From NCBI GenBank assembly GCA_038206235.1, contig JBBRBB010000018.1, positions 1 through 64,000 of the forward strand: 64,000 nt of DNA. The letters run 5' to 3'. The notes beneath the pieces are model-generated. The model had not been told where the DNA came from. It ran no database searches and saw only the letters and a program-made list of their open reading frames with translations. The stretch comes from JBBRBB01 sp038206235. GTDB taxonomy: Bacteria; Bacteroidota; Bacteroidia; Chitinophagales; Chitinophagaceae. Positions 41,895 through 51,015 of this stretch are shown here, one piece after another. Positions within the stretch are counted from its first letter, which is position 1; each line of letters opens with the position of its first letter. The position numbers and the translations under genes are program-made.

Positions 41895-43074
41895 TAATTT
41901 CTGTTTTGCCCGAAGCTTGCTCAAAGATATATTTCAAAATATCCCTTTCAGCATCTGTTACACTTTGCTGTTTCATTTCTTTCCAGCGCTGAATATCCTC
42001 GATTGCTTTATCAAATTCATAAAGACAAATGGCTTTTGTGCCCCAGTTAAAATCAGGAATTCGCTTCGGCAATAATCCTTCGCCAAAAACATTGCAGCAA
42101 ACACCAATAACAGTTCCCGTATTAAGTGAAGAGTTGATAGCCGTTCTGCTATAATCACCCATTATCATTCCGCACTTCATTCCTGCGTCAATAAAATTTT
42201 TATTTACTTCATCCCATATAAAAATATTCTTTCCTGTATTTTTTACATTGCTGTTGCTGGTGCCTGCACCAAGATTACACCATTCACCAATAACACTATC
42301 TCCCAAATAACCATCATGCGCTTTATTGCTGTAAGCCTGCATCACAACATTTTTTATTTCTCCGCCTGCAGTGCAATATGGACCCAAAGTAGTTGTGCCA
42401 TAAATTTTAGCTCCCATCTTTAAAACACTTCCTTCGCACATTGCAAAAGGCCCGCGTATTAAACAGCCTTCCATAATGGTTGTATTCCTTCCAATATATA
42501 CAGGCCCTGCTGAAGCATTGATGATTGTAAAATTTATATCAGCACCATCTTCAATAAAAATATTTTCTTCGCCAATAAGTTTATTACTATCATTTAATTG
42601 CTGAGATGTTCTGTTCTTTGTTATAGCTGCAAAATCTTTCCGCAACATTTCATCATTCCAGTGAAATAGTTGCCAGGGATATTCCAGACGGTTTGTATCT
42701 GCAACATCAATAATGGTCTCAAAATATTGCAAGGCATTCTCCGCAGAAAATGACGAAGCAGGCATTTGCAATCTTCCGGCGATAAGTCCCTTCGCATCGG
42801 CGATTGCAACACCATTTTCGAGGGAAAAAATTTTATCGGTCAATTCATCATCAGCAAATACTGCTGCATCAATCCATAAAAGTTCATCCTGCGGAATAAA
42901 TTTATATAAGCCACACAAATATTGCGCAGTGTGAATAAACACAGCGACTTTTGTTTTTGTTTCCCATCTATCCTTCATCGTAAATATGCCGCAACGCAAA
43001 TCAGCCATGGCTTTGGTGCGGCTGAGCGGATATAAGCTCTCCCTGTTACTATTATCAAACAAAACGATTGCCAT
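41875..43074 (-). CDS. GlmU-like sugar nucleotidyltransferase of the Bacteroidota type
   Basis: A 399-residue protein matching the putative sugar nucleotidyltransferase family that replaces standard GlmU in many Bacteroidota. The N-terminus MAIVLFDNSNRESLYPLSRTKAMADLRCGIFTMKDRWE is diagnostic. The second half has left-handed beta-helix hexapeptides (VYIGRNTTIMEGCLIRGPFAMCEGSVLKMGAKIYG) as in acyltransferases of the UDP-GlcNAc pathway. It is predicted to make UDP-N-acetylglucosamine or a related donor. The last six residues (KTSQVF) come from a palindrome. It is the first gene of the operon running to the glycosyltransferase. Confidence 0.85.
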   Translation of the reverse strand: MAIVLFDNSNRESLYPLSRTKAMADLRCGIFTMKDRWETKTKVAVFIHTAQYLCGLYKFIPQDELLWIDAAVFADDELTDKIFSLENGVAIADAKGLIAGRLQMPASSFSAENALQYFETIIDVADTNRLEYPWQLFHWNDEMLRKDFAAITKNRTSQQLNDSNKLIGEENIFIEDGADINFTIINASAGPVYIGRNTTIMEGCLIRGPFAMCEGSVLKMGAKIYGTTTLGPYCTAGGEIKNVVMQAYSNKAHDGYLGDSVIGEWCNLGAGTSNSNVKNTGKNIFIWDEVNKNFIDAGMKCGMIMGDYSRTAINSSLNTGTVIGVCCNVFGEGLLPKRIPDFNWGTKAICLYEFDKAIEDIQRWKEMKQQSVTDAERDILKYIFEQASGKTEIKTSQVF

Positions 43075-43090
43075 ATTATTTTACACGTTG

Positions 43091-43120
43091 TAAAGATATT
43101 TATTCAAACTTCTTTCCAAA
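43091..43120 (-). promoter_or_regulatory. promoter candidate for the GlmU-tpiA-flippase-GT operon
   Basis: On the minus strand, TTTG (43120-43117), an 18-base spacer and TATCTTTA (43098-43091), 16 bases before the start codon. It uses the same -7 octamer as the promoter at 26660. Confidence 0.5.
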
Positions 43121-43196
43121 GAAAATTGAATGTTGGCATTATTTTTATTTGAATTGTAGCCGGAAATTATTTGCCGGTAATAAACAGGAATATCAG

Positions 43197-44363
43197 ATGA
43201 ATAAAGTGTTCCTCATTTTCAAACGAATAATATTTTATATACTTATAGCCGCTGCATCTACCCATTGCAAAAGTGGATTAGATAAAACCAATGCCGGGGA
43301 TTCTGCTTATAAACACGATTTTACTTTCAATCCATTACCGCAAAATAAAGCTGCGGAATATACTCAGGCAATAAAAAAATTTTACGATTCAAGTCTTGCA
43401 TCTAAAGGATTTAATGGTGCAATTCTCGTAGCCAAAAACGGAGAAATATTGTTTGAAGATTATAAAGGTTATATTGATTTTGAAACAAAAGACACCATTA
43501 CATCAACAACATCGTTTCATCTTGCTTCCATTTCAAAAACCTTTACAGGCATGGCGATTTTAAAATTATGGGAGCAGCATAAAATATCGTTGGATGATTC
43601 GCTGCAAAAATTTTTTCCGCAATTGCCTTATCCTGGCATTACCATAAGAATGCTTCTCTCACACAGAAGCGGACTGCCAAATTATTTATATTTTGCTGAT
43701 ACAATCTGGAACGATAAACAAAAAAAATTCAATAACGAAGATGTGCTTAACACAATGGTAAAACATCAGCCACCTTTAATTGATACACCCGGCACACATT
43801 TTAATTACAGCAATACAAATTTTGTTTTGCTTGCCCTCATCATTGAAAAAATTTCAGGGCAGCCGTTTCCGCAATACATGAAAGAAAATGTATTCAGGCC
43901 TCTTAGTATGCTACACACCTATATTTTTGCACCGGCTGATACCTTGCATTATATTCCTACCTATTCCGTAACAAAGCCATTTCCGCTGGATCAATTCGAT
44001 TGCACATTCGGAGATAAAAATGTTTATAGCACTGCGAGAGATTTATTGCTTTGGGATAAAGCTTTATACCAGCACACTTTTGTTTCAAAACAAACTTTAG
44101 ATACAGCTTTCACGCCGTTAAGCAACGAAAAACCATCTATGCATAATTACGGGCTTGCCTGGAGATTGTTTATCAGCAATGGCGATACACTCATCTATCA
44201 CAATGGAAGATGGCATGGCAGCAATACTGCATTTGCAAGGCTTGTACAAGATACAGCCACTATTATTGTATTGAGCAATAAGCAAAACAGAAATGTGTAC
44301 GATGCAAAAGAAATGGGTTATATATTCAGCGGCAGAAATTTTTTGGGTGGGCTGAAAGAATAA
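43197..44363 (+). CDS. beta-lactamase-fold serine hydrolase lipoprotein
   Basis: A 388-residue protein from the ATG at 43197, giving a lipoprotein signal with Cys at 24 (AAASTHC). The serine hydrolase class C/PBP-like motifs are S111-I-S-K114 (HLASISKTFTG), Y-x-N in FNYSNTNF and a His-containing HNGRWHG near the end. Members cleave peptides, esters or wall fragments; the substrate is not predictable. It is divergent from the GlmU operon and followed by a palindrome with a T-run that may end transcription. Confidence 0.9.
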   Translation: MNKVFLIFKRIIFYILIAAASTHCKSGLDKTNAGDSAYKHDFTFNPLPQNKAAEYTQAIKKFYDSSLASKGFNGAILVAKNGEILFEDYKGYIDFETKDTITSTTSFHLASISKTFTGMAILKLWEQHKISLDDSLQKFFPQLPYPGITIRMLLSHRSGLPNYLYFADTIWNDKQKKFNNEDVLNTMVKHQPPLIDTPGTHFNYSNTNFVLLALIIEKISGQPFPQYMKENVFRPLSMLHTYIFAPADTLHYIPTYSVTKPFPLDQFDCTFGDKNVYSTARDLLLWDKALYQHTFVSKQTLDTAFTPLSNEKPSMHNYGLAWRLFISNGDTLIYHNGRWHGSNTAFARLVQDTATIIVLSNKQNRNVYDAKEMGYIFSGRNFLGGLKE

Positions 44364-44375
44364 TTTTTTTGTTAA

Positions 44376-44408
44376 GTCCCCGTCAGCAGGGATTTAGGGG
44401 TTTTTTCA
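44376..44408. repeat. GGGATTTAGGGG palindrome
   Basis: AAGTCCCCGTCAGCAGGGATTT begins the element and AGGGG plus a T-run ends it. It lies between the serine hydrolase and nnr, 19 bases before the nnr start codon. Kin of 20386-20413 and the in-frame purL copy at 11724-11757. Confidence 0.8.
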
Positions 44409-44426
44409 CGTAATTTTATTACGCTA

Positions 44427-45917
44427 ATGAAATTACTTTCTGCACAGCAAATTCATGAGTGGGATGCTTACACTATAGAGCATGAAGCGGTTGCTTCTAT
44501 TGAACTAATGGAACGTGCAGCAGGCAAATGCACCGATTTTATTATTGACAAAAATCTTCTTCAAAATTCTTTCAAAATTTTTTGCGGCAAGGGAAATAAT
44601 GGCGGAGACGGATTGGCAATAGCAAGACAATTAATTAATGCACGCTCTTCTGTAACCGTTTATATCCTTGAATTTGGCGCAAGGGGCACTGATGATTTTC
44701 AAATAAATTTAAGCAGGCTGCATGAACTAACTACCAATATACATTTTTTACAGTCATCAGAATTTTTTCCTGCAATTGATAAGAAAGATATTGTGATTGA
44801 TGCGTTATTTGGTTCAGGATTAAACAGGCAATTAAAAGATTTGAGCGCTGATATAGTTAACTACATAAATCAATTTGATGCACTAACCATTTCCATTGAT
44901 GTTCCCAGCGGAATGTTTATTGACAAAAGTTCAAAGAACAATCCTGTCGTTAAATCAAATTACACACTCACGTTTCAGTCGCTCAAGCTATGTTTTCTTG
45001 TTGCCGAAAATGCAGAATATTTTGGTGAAGTAAAAGTTCTTGATATTGGATTGCATTCGGAATTTCTTGATACAATTCAATCCTCCTTTCAACTTACTAG
45101 CTCATCAGCCATTCGACAAATTTATCAGCCAAGAAAATTGTTTGCGCATAAAGGAAATTTTGGTCATGCACTTCTCGTTGCAGGAAATAAAAGAAAAACA
45201 GGCGCCGCTATTCTTGCTGCGAAAGCTTGCTTAAGAAGCGGCGCAGGTTTGGTAACACTGAATATACCGGAACCATTTTTGAATGCTGTACATGCAGCCA
45301 TTCCCGAAGCTATGTGTCAATTAAGAGAACATGAAATTCAGCTTTCAAATATTTCAGCGCTTGGTATAGGACCAGGAATTGGAACAGAAGAATCATCAGC
45401 AAAATTGCTATCGCATATACTTGAAAATTTTAAAAAGCCAACCGTATTAGATGCCGATGCGTTAAACATCATTTCACAACACACTGATTGGGTACATAAA
45501 ATTAATTCATCATCCATCATTACACCACACCCAAAAGAATTTGAAAGATTGTTTAGTAAAAGCAATGATGATTTTGAACGAATTCATCTTGCTTTAGAGT
45601 TATCAAAAAAATATCTCTTTGTTATTATATTAAAAGGCCATTACACACTCATTGCAGTAAATGGTGAAGGATGGTTTAATACAACCGGCAATGCGGGTAT
45701 GGCCAAAGGGGGAACCGGTGATGTGCTTACAGGAATACTTACTGCTTTGCTTGCACAACAATATCTTCCAAAAGATGCAGCCTTGCTAGGTGTTTATCTT
45801 CACGGGCTTGCCGCTGATATTGCATTGCAGCAGCAATCCCCGGAAACCATGCTGGCAAGTGATATTATTGAAAATCTTGGCGGCGCATTTTATGAGCTGA
45901 TAACAATTAATCGCTGA
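44427..45917 (+). CDS. nnr: bifunctional NAD(P)H-hydrate epimerase / dehydratase
   Basis: A 496-residue repair enzyme for hydrated NADH and NADPH. The N-terminal YjeF-type epimerase domain (about 1-210) has MERAAGKCTDFI, FCGKGNNGGDGLAIARQL and DALFGSGLNR. The C-terminal ADP-dependent dehydratase (about 225-496) has GHALLVAGNKRKTGAAILAAKACLRSGAGLVTL, GPGIGTEES, TPHPKEFERLF and the NAGMAKGGTGDVLTG phosphate loop. Both halves and length are normal for the fused form. The start is 19 bases after a palindrome. Confidence 0.95.
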   Translation: MKLLSAQQIHEWDAYTIEHEAVASIELMERAAGKCTDFIIDKNLLQNSFKIFCGKGNNGGDGLAIARQLINARSSVTVYILEFGARGTDDFQINLSRLHELTTNIHFLQSSEFFPAIDKKDIVIDALFGSGLNRQLKDLSADIVNYINQFDALTISIDVPSGMFIDKSSKNNPVVKSNYTLTFQSLKLCFLVAENAEYFGEVKVLDIGLHSEFLDTIQSSFQLTSSSAIRQIYQPRKLFAHKGNFGHALLVAGNKRKTGAAILAAKACLRSGAGLVTLNIPEPFLNAVHAAIPEAMCQLREHEIQLSNISALGIGPGIGTEESSAKLLSHILENFKKPTVLDADALNIISQHTDWVHKINSSSIITPHPKEFERLFSKSNDDFERIHLALELSKKYLFVIILKGHYTLIAVNGEGWFNTTGNAGMAKGGTGDVLTGILTALLAQQYLPKDAALLGVYLHGLAADIALQQQSPETMLASDIIENLGGAFYELITINR

Positions 45918-46007
45918 TGTATCCCGATACGAATACGATTTTAAAGCCTGAACAAGCAGGTATTGATTTTCACTCCATTTAATTTATTACCCCAAAGCAA
46001 TTTCAAT

Positions 46008-46799
46008 ATGAATATTAAAACGGTTACTGTAAAATGTAAAGAACATTGGGGTTTCACAAAAAGAAATAAGACATTCAACATTGTTGTTTTTACATTCAAT
46101 CACAAAAGTTCCGCAGAGGACAAGCCCCTCTTAGATTCTCTCATCAAAAAAGGAATAGCCCTTGCTGAAAAAGTAAACCCGGGTGCTGCAAACAATGCAG
46201 GGAAAAGAAGAGAGTTTGAAAGAATCAAAAACAATTGCATTGCAGGTGCAATTGCTGAATATTGCTGGAAGCAATATCTAAATGACAATGGACTTGTAAT
46301 TAGAGTAAATGAAACACCGTATGCAGAGGCAACTAACCAAATAGATTTAAGGATAACCAAAGTCAATAAATCAATTGAGGTAAGATCATCATTTCCGAGA
46401 AACGGAGTTCCTTTTGCTTTGTGTCATCCTAAGAGAGAATTTGATGTTATTGGTCCTTATGCCAACGAATACAAGCCGGGAGAGATTAAGAAGGATTTTT
46501 ATGTAAGAACTTTGTTTCATTTAAAAAAAATCAGCGGGTTTAAAAATGCAAGTGGTGTAATGATTCCAATGATTGAGAAAATCATTGAGAAGATATACCA
46601 AGATGGTTTTGAAGTTTTTCTTACAAGTGGAGCAGATTGGGCAATGATGTGTAATGATAAAATTGCCAAAAACAAAAATTTTATTCCGGAAGATGAAATA
46701 TCAATAGACAGATTGCAAACAGCATCTATTTATAGAGTTGTTCCATTTAGTAACGCTTTGGATACTGCAGAAATATACGGGATAATCAAAAGTATCTGA
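46008..46799 (+). CDS. uncharacterised protein with possible PD-(D/E)xK nuclease core
   Basis: A 263-residue soluble protein from the ATG at 46008. I do not recognise the family. A helix with a buried-type glutamate (CIAGAIAEYCWKQYL) is followed by QIDLRITKVNKSIEVRSSF, where D-x9-E-x-R resembles the D and E-x-K of restriction-enzyme-fold nucleases with Lys changed to Arg. A His-containing FALCHPKREFDVIGPY comes next. The first 45 residues look like beta strands. It stands alone after nnr and converges on a broken XRE regulator and the M1 peptidase. A nuclease is inference only. Confidence 0.6.
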   Translation: MNIKTVTVKCKEHWGFTKRNKTFNIVVFTFNHKSSAEDKPLLDSLIKKGIALAEKVNPGAANNAGKRREFERIKNNCIAGAIAEYCWKQYLNDNGLVIRVNETPYAEATNQIDLRITKVNKSIEVRSSFPRNGVPFALCHPKREFDVIGPYANEYKPGEIKKDFYVRTLFHLKKISGFKNASGVMIPMIEKIIEKIYQDGFEVFLTSGADWAMMCNDKIAKNKNFIPEDEISIDRLQTASIYRVVPFSNALDTAEIYGIIKSI

Positions 46800-47070
46800 A
46801 AACAGGAAACTTCCATTTTACAAAAATCAACCTTATCACGCCCTCATCCCCCAGCAACTTCTCAATCTCCCCTACACTTAAATTTTTCAGCCGTCCGTTT
46901 AAAACAGGCAAAGGTTTTTTTCTAATTACCTGCATGAGATTTTTGGGAAAATCATCTTCAGGTTTATCGGGTTCTCATTTAAACAAGTCATTCGGTGAGC
47001 AGCGCAAAAGCGGGCACAGAGTTTCTATATGCTGCACAACTATCCGTTCTTTTTTTCCCGATAAATACCA
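46786..47070 (-). pseudogene. XRE-family regulator remnant with a premature stop
   Basis: Reading the minus strand between the M1 gene and the convergent gene gives WYLSGKKERIVVQHIETL, then CPLLRCSPNDLFK, a TGA, then EPDKPEDDFPKNL, MQVIRKKPLP and a charged tail. This matches the second half of Cro/CI-type regulators (LNCTPNDLFEW-TPD). The TGA stands where the family has tryptophan, so TGG to TGA is likely. The N-terminal helices are missing, replaced by the M1 gene end. An ATG at 46935 could start only the 49-residue tail. Confidence 0.72.
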
Positions 47071-47072
47071 AA

Positions 47073-49520
47073 TTACTTCATCACATTTGAAACATATTCT
47101 GCCACTTCCCCACCCTTTGCTGCCGAAATCTTTTCGAGTGCCGGTTTAATAACAGGGTCAACATAACCCCAGTACTGTTCAGGTACAGCTTTTCTAAAAG
47201 ATATCACCATATCAATTCCTTTTTTAATTTTTTCTGTGTCATTCAGCTTAGCAAGATAATTGCAAAACAATTCCGTTGCCGGCAGTTTATCCTCGTTAGG
47301 CGGCTTTTTACTGTAAGCATTTGCAATTAAATCATAATCTGCCTGTGAGCCATTTTCTACAATAGCCCTTGTAACTACTTCTTCTAATTTTCTTTTTGCA
47401 TCACCGCTATATTTTTTACTGCGTATATAAGCGTTTGCCGTGTCGAGATTATTTAATCCTTCCAAGGCAGCACCGGCAACGCTGTAAGAAGAATCGGTTA
47501 CATATTTTTCAAACAAAGGCTTGTACTGTGCATCTTTGGTTTGGGCCAAGAGTTCAAGCGCTTTGGCTTTTGTTTTTCTGTTTGGCTCAGTATTTACCAT
47601 TGCTGCAACTTGTTTCAAAATAAAAGCATCTGCAGAAAGAACAGAATCACCTATTAATAAATCTAATGTGCGTGAACGAATACCTGCAAACTTATCATTC
47701 AATCCCATGCTCAATTCTTTCAGATGCTCTTTTGCAAAATAATTCAGCGCCTCTCTCCTATCCATATACAATGGCGCATATTTTATTTGTACAAGAAAAT
47801 TTTCTTTTGTTTTATTATCCGTCTTTGCACATAATAAAACTTTATCGGCATCAAAGTTTATAAGGTCGGGATGTTGTGTGTAATTAAAGGTGAAGGAATC
47901 AATTCTGTTTTGCACCCACACATTATATCTTTTTTTAGAGGCGCCATTGTAAATATCAATTGCAATGGGAAGCTTAAAAGTTTGAATAGTTGAATCCTGT
48001 TTTTGCTGAACAATTACTGTGGCTTTGCCTGCAGCGTCATCATATTTATAACTGATGTCTAAAACCGGATGTCCGCTGCCATAATACCATTGATTCCAGA
48101 ACCAGTTTAAATCCTGCCCTGTTACGCTTTCGAATGCTAAACGCATTTGCTGCGCTTCGCCGGTTTTAAATTTATTGTCGGTTAAATATTTGTTTAGCGA
48201 TTTAAAGAAGGCATCATCGCCCACATAATTGCGAAGCATGTGTAGTATGCGTCCGCCTTTCGGATAGCTTACCTGATCAAATACATCTTCTTTATCTCCA
48301 TAGTAAAATCTCACAAGCGTTTTATCTTCATTGCCGCTGTTTATATATCCATTCAATCCATTTACATTTTCTTCATCGCCTGCATCTTTTCCATATTTAT
48401 ATTCTTCCCATAAAGTTTGACTGTAATCGGCCATGCTCTCGTTTACAGTAATGTTGCTCCAGCTTTCACATGTAACTAAATCGCCAAACCATTGATGAAA
48501 AAGTTCGTGTGCAATCACGGTTTCCCAGCTATTGCCATCAAGCAACTGGCGTGCATTCTGATATGCGTATTCACCATGCAAAGTAGATGTTGTGTTTTCC
48601 ATAGCGCCGCTTACATAATCCCTTCCTACGATTTGAGAATATTTTGGCCACGCGTAATCAACTCCTAATTTATCAGAATAAAATTTTATCATTTCAGGCG
48701 TTAAGCCAAAAATTTTTCTTGCAACGGGCGCATATTCTTTTTCTACATAGTAGCTCACTTCTTTGCCTTTGTAACTATCTTTTATTACAGAGTAATCTCC
48801 CACTCCCATAAAAAATAAATAGGGCGCATGAGGTAAATCCATTTTCCAAGTGTCTGTGCGTGTGCCATCTGAATTCTTTTTCTGGCTTACCAGTAAACCA
48901 TTTGAAAGGGTAACATATTTTGCAGGAACCGTCATAGAAATTTCATCTGTTGATTTTTGATTGGGCTTATCTATTGTTGGCATCCACACACTGTTCGATT
49001 CTGTTTCTCCCTGTGTCCATATTTGAGTAGGCTTATCTTTATCCTCTTCTTTTGGGTTAATAAAATATAATCCCTTTGCATCTGTAATTGCAGCGCTTCC
49101 ATTTGCTTTGTATTCATTGGGCTTTGCAGTATAATCAATATAAATGGTGTAGTTCTCATTTGCTTTGTAGCTTCTGTCTAATTTTATTTTCAGGGTAAGA
49201 CTATCGTAGCTATACTGCAATGTTTTTTTAGAACCGTTTGAAAACATTGCCACCTGGTTTATGTTCATGCCTTTTGCATCGAGAGAAAGAGAATCGGTGG
49301 GATAAAAATGCGGATGCAGCGTAAGCCACTCTTTTCCGTACATGTAAGATTTATCGTAATCGAATCTTACATCTAATTTGGTATTAACGATGTCATTAAT
49401 TTTTGTTGCCTCAGCACGATAGATTTTTTTCCATGCATCATCACCGGTTTTTACTGTAACATCTTGTGCATAGCCCGAACCGAAAATAAAAAGGCTAAGA
49501 ATAGCTGCATATTTTTTCAT
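47073..49520 (-). CDS. M1-family zinc aminopeptidase, exported
   Basis: An 815-residue protein from the ATG at 49520, with a signal peptide (MKKYAAILSLFIFGSGYAQ). The catalytic zinc site is H338-E339-L-F-H342 (VIAHELFHQWFGDL) with the third ligand Glu in NITVNESMADY. The substrate-binding GAMEN motif is in VSGAMENTTS. The last ~250 residues are helical repeats (FEKYVTDSSYSVAGAALEGL), as in the HEAT-like end of M1 peptidases. It trims N-terminal residues from peptides in the periplasm or outside. An upstream frame to 49559 would bury the signal peptide. Confidence 0.94.
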   Translation of the reverse strand: MKKYAAILSLFIFGSGYAQDVTVKTGDDAWKKIYRAEATKINDIVNTKLDVRFDYDKSYMYGKEWLTLHPHFYPTDSLSLDAKGMNINQVAMFSNGSKKTLQYSYDSLTLKIKLDRSYKANENYTIYIDYTAKPNEYKANGSAAITDAKGLYFINPKEEDKDKPTQIWTQGETESNSVWMPTIDKPNQKSTDEISMTVPAKYVTLSNGLLVSQKKNSDGTRTDTWKMDLPHAPYLFFMGVGDYSVIKDSYKGKEVSYYVEKEYAPVARKIFGLTPEMIKFYSDKLGVDYAWPKYSQIVGRDYVSGAMENTTSTLHGEYAYQNARQLLDGNSWETVIAHELFHQWFGDLVTCESWSNITVNESMADYSQTLWEEYKYGKDAGDEENVNGLNGYINSGNEDKTLVRFYYGDKEDVFDQVSYPKGGRILHMLRNYVGDDAFFKSLNKYLTDNKFKTGEAQQMRLAFESVTGQDLNWFWNQWYYGSGHPVLDISYKYDDAAGKATVIVQQKQDSTIQTFKLPIAIDIYNGASKKRYNVWVQNRIDSFTFNYTQHPDLINFDADKVLLCAKTDNKTKENFLVQIKYAPLYMDRREALNYFAKEHLKELSMGLNDKFAGIRSRTLDLLIGDSVLSADAFILKQVAAMVNTEPNRKTKAKALELLAQTKDAQYKPLFEKYVTDSSYSVAGAALEGLNNLDTANAYIRSKKYSGDAKRKLEEVVTRAIVENGSQADYDLIANAYSKKPPNEDKLPATELFCNYLAKLNDTEKIKKGIDMVISFRKAVPEQYWGYVDPVIKPALEKISAAKGGEVAEYVSNVMK

Positions 49521-49725
49521 TGTAAAAAAATTTATCGCCAAAAATAAATGTTTGTGCACAAGTGTTGATAAAGAATATATAAATGGTTAAAATGGTATAA
49601 TAATGGCAGCAGCAGCGTGCAACATAACTATGGTATTGTAGTAGATTTGCAATACTATTTTGTTTTGAGTAATGATGATTTGTAAAATGCAAACGATTTT
49701 ATATCCTTAAATTTTAATTAAACAA

Positions 49726-50994
49726 ATGAAGACGCCTCCCAAAATTTTAATACCCCTTGTCTGTTTATTATTGTTAGCTAATGCTGAAGCTATGGCACAG
49801 CAGCATCATTTTATTTATATTCAGAGTGATGAGCAACAGCCATTTTATGTAATGCTGAAAACAAAAGTATTTAGCTCATCAGAGACGGGCTATCTTATTA
49901 TCCCAAAATTGACTGATGGCAAATATGAATTTAAGCTTGGCTTTCCTTTAAATAAATATCCTGAACAATCATTTACTTGCAAGGTTGATAATAAGGATGC
50001 AGGGTATTCGCTTAAAAATTTTGATTCGAAGGGATGGGGATTGGCCGACCTTGAAACCTCAGCTATTTTAATGGCAGGTGCAGACTCGGCGGTTGCTGTA
50101 AATAATTCCGCTTTTGGAGATATGCTGTCAGAAGTAGTAGATGATTCCGCGCTTGCACAAAAAAATACAATTGTGCCACATGATGCAAATACAAATACCT
50201 ATGATTCGCAAGTGAATAATAAAAGTGAAGCATCAAAAAATGAGGAAGAGGATAAAAATATTTCTGCCCCGGTATTCAATGCTGGCATAGCGAAGCAGCC
50301 TGTTAAATTATCGCAGCAAACAGGTATAGAAGGTACTGAGCTTGTTTTTGTGGATAAAAATGAAATAGGGAATGATACCATTCGTATTTTAATTCCTTCA
50401 ACCAATATAAATAATGAAAATGTGAGTTCCCGTGAAGATGCAGCAGCAGATTCTAATACAAATGATGCAGTAAAAGAAGAAAATACAAGTGATAAAAATG
50501 AGGCAACAGATGCACGTACTCAGAATGAAGCTTTAGAAAATGATACAACTGAAATTAAAAAACAAATTGATAATCCATTTTATAAAAAAGAAGAGACTGC
50601 TGAAAACAAAACTTCTGAAAACGCAATAACAAACAATACAGATGCTGATGTTATAAAAAAAGAAGAAGCAATATCAAACCAAAGCAATTTGTTTAAAGAA
50701 GATTGCAGGGCGATGATATCTGATGACGACCTCGATAAAATGAAGCGGAAAATGTTTTCTCAAAAAACTGATGATAAAATGGTTGAGGCAGCAGGAAAAT
50801 TTTTAGCAGGAAGATGCTTAAATACAGAGCAGGTTAAAGCTTTAAGTGTTTTGTTTATGAGTGATGAAGGTCGCTATAATTTGTTTGATGCTATGTATAA
50901 ATATGTTTTTGATTATGGAAAATACAGCACGCTTGAAAGCCAGATAGTAGACCCGTATTATAAAAAACGCTTCATGGCATTGCTTCGAAATTAA
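49726..50994 (+). CDS. exported DUF4476 protein
   Basis: A 422-residue protein with a signal peptide (ILIPLVCLLLLANAEAMAQ). Residues about 25-110 form a beta domain (QHHFIYIQSDEQQPFYVMLKTKVFSSSETGYLIIPKL) common in Bacteroidota DUF4476 proteins. A long acidic, Asn/Glu/Lys-rich low-complexity region covers about 150-320. The C-terminal DUF4476 (about 325-422) is CRAMISDDDLDKMKRKMF through FDYGKYSTLESQI. Function unknown. truA begins 21 bases later on the same strand. Confidence 0.82.
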   Translation: MKTPPKILIPLVCLLLLANAEAMAQQHHFIYIQSDEQQPFYVMLKTKVFSSSETGYLIIPKLTDGKYEFKLGFPLNKYPEQSFTCKVDNKDAGYSLKNFDSKGWGLADLETSAILMAGADSAVAVNNSAFGDMLSEVVDDSALAQKNTIVPHDANTNTYDSQVNNKSEASKNEEEDKNISAPVFNAGIAKQPVKLSQQTGIEGTELVFVDKNEIGNDTIRILIPSTNINNENVSSREDAAADSNTNDAVKEENTSDKNEATDARTQNEALENDTTEIKKQIDNPFYKKEETAENKTSENAITNNTDADVIKKEEAISNQSNLFKEDCRAMISDDDLDKMKRKMFSQKTDDKMVEAAGKFLAGRCLNTEQVKALSVLFMSDEGRYNLFDAMYKYVFDYGKYSTLESQIVDPYYKKRFMALLRN

Positions 50995-51015
50995 ATAGAA
51001 AGCATCAATCAATTT

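Noticed and set aside
46934..47149. Plus-strand open frame of about 71 codons
   Set aside because: It overlaps the M1 gene end and the XRE remnant on the other strand, and the encoded peptide is low in structure-like pattern.
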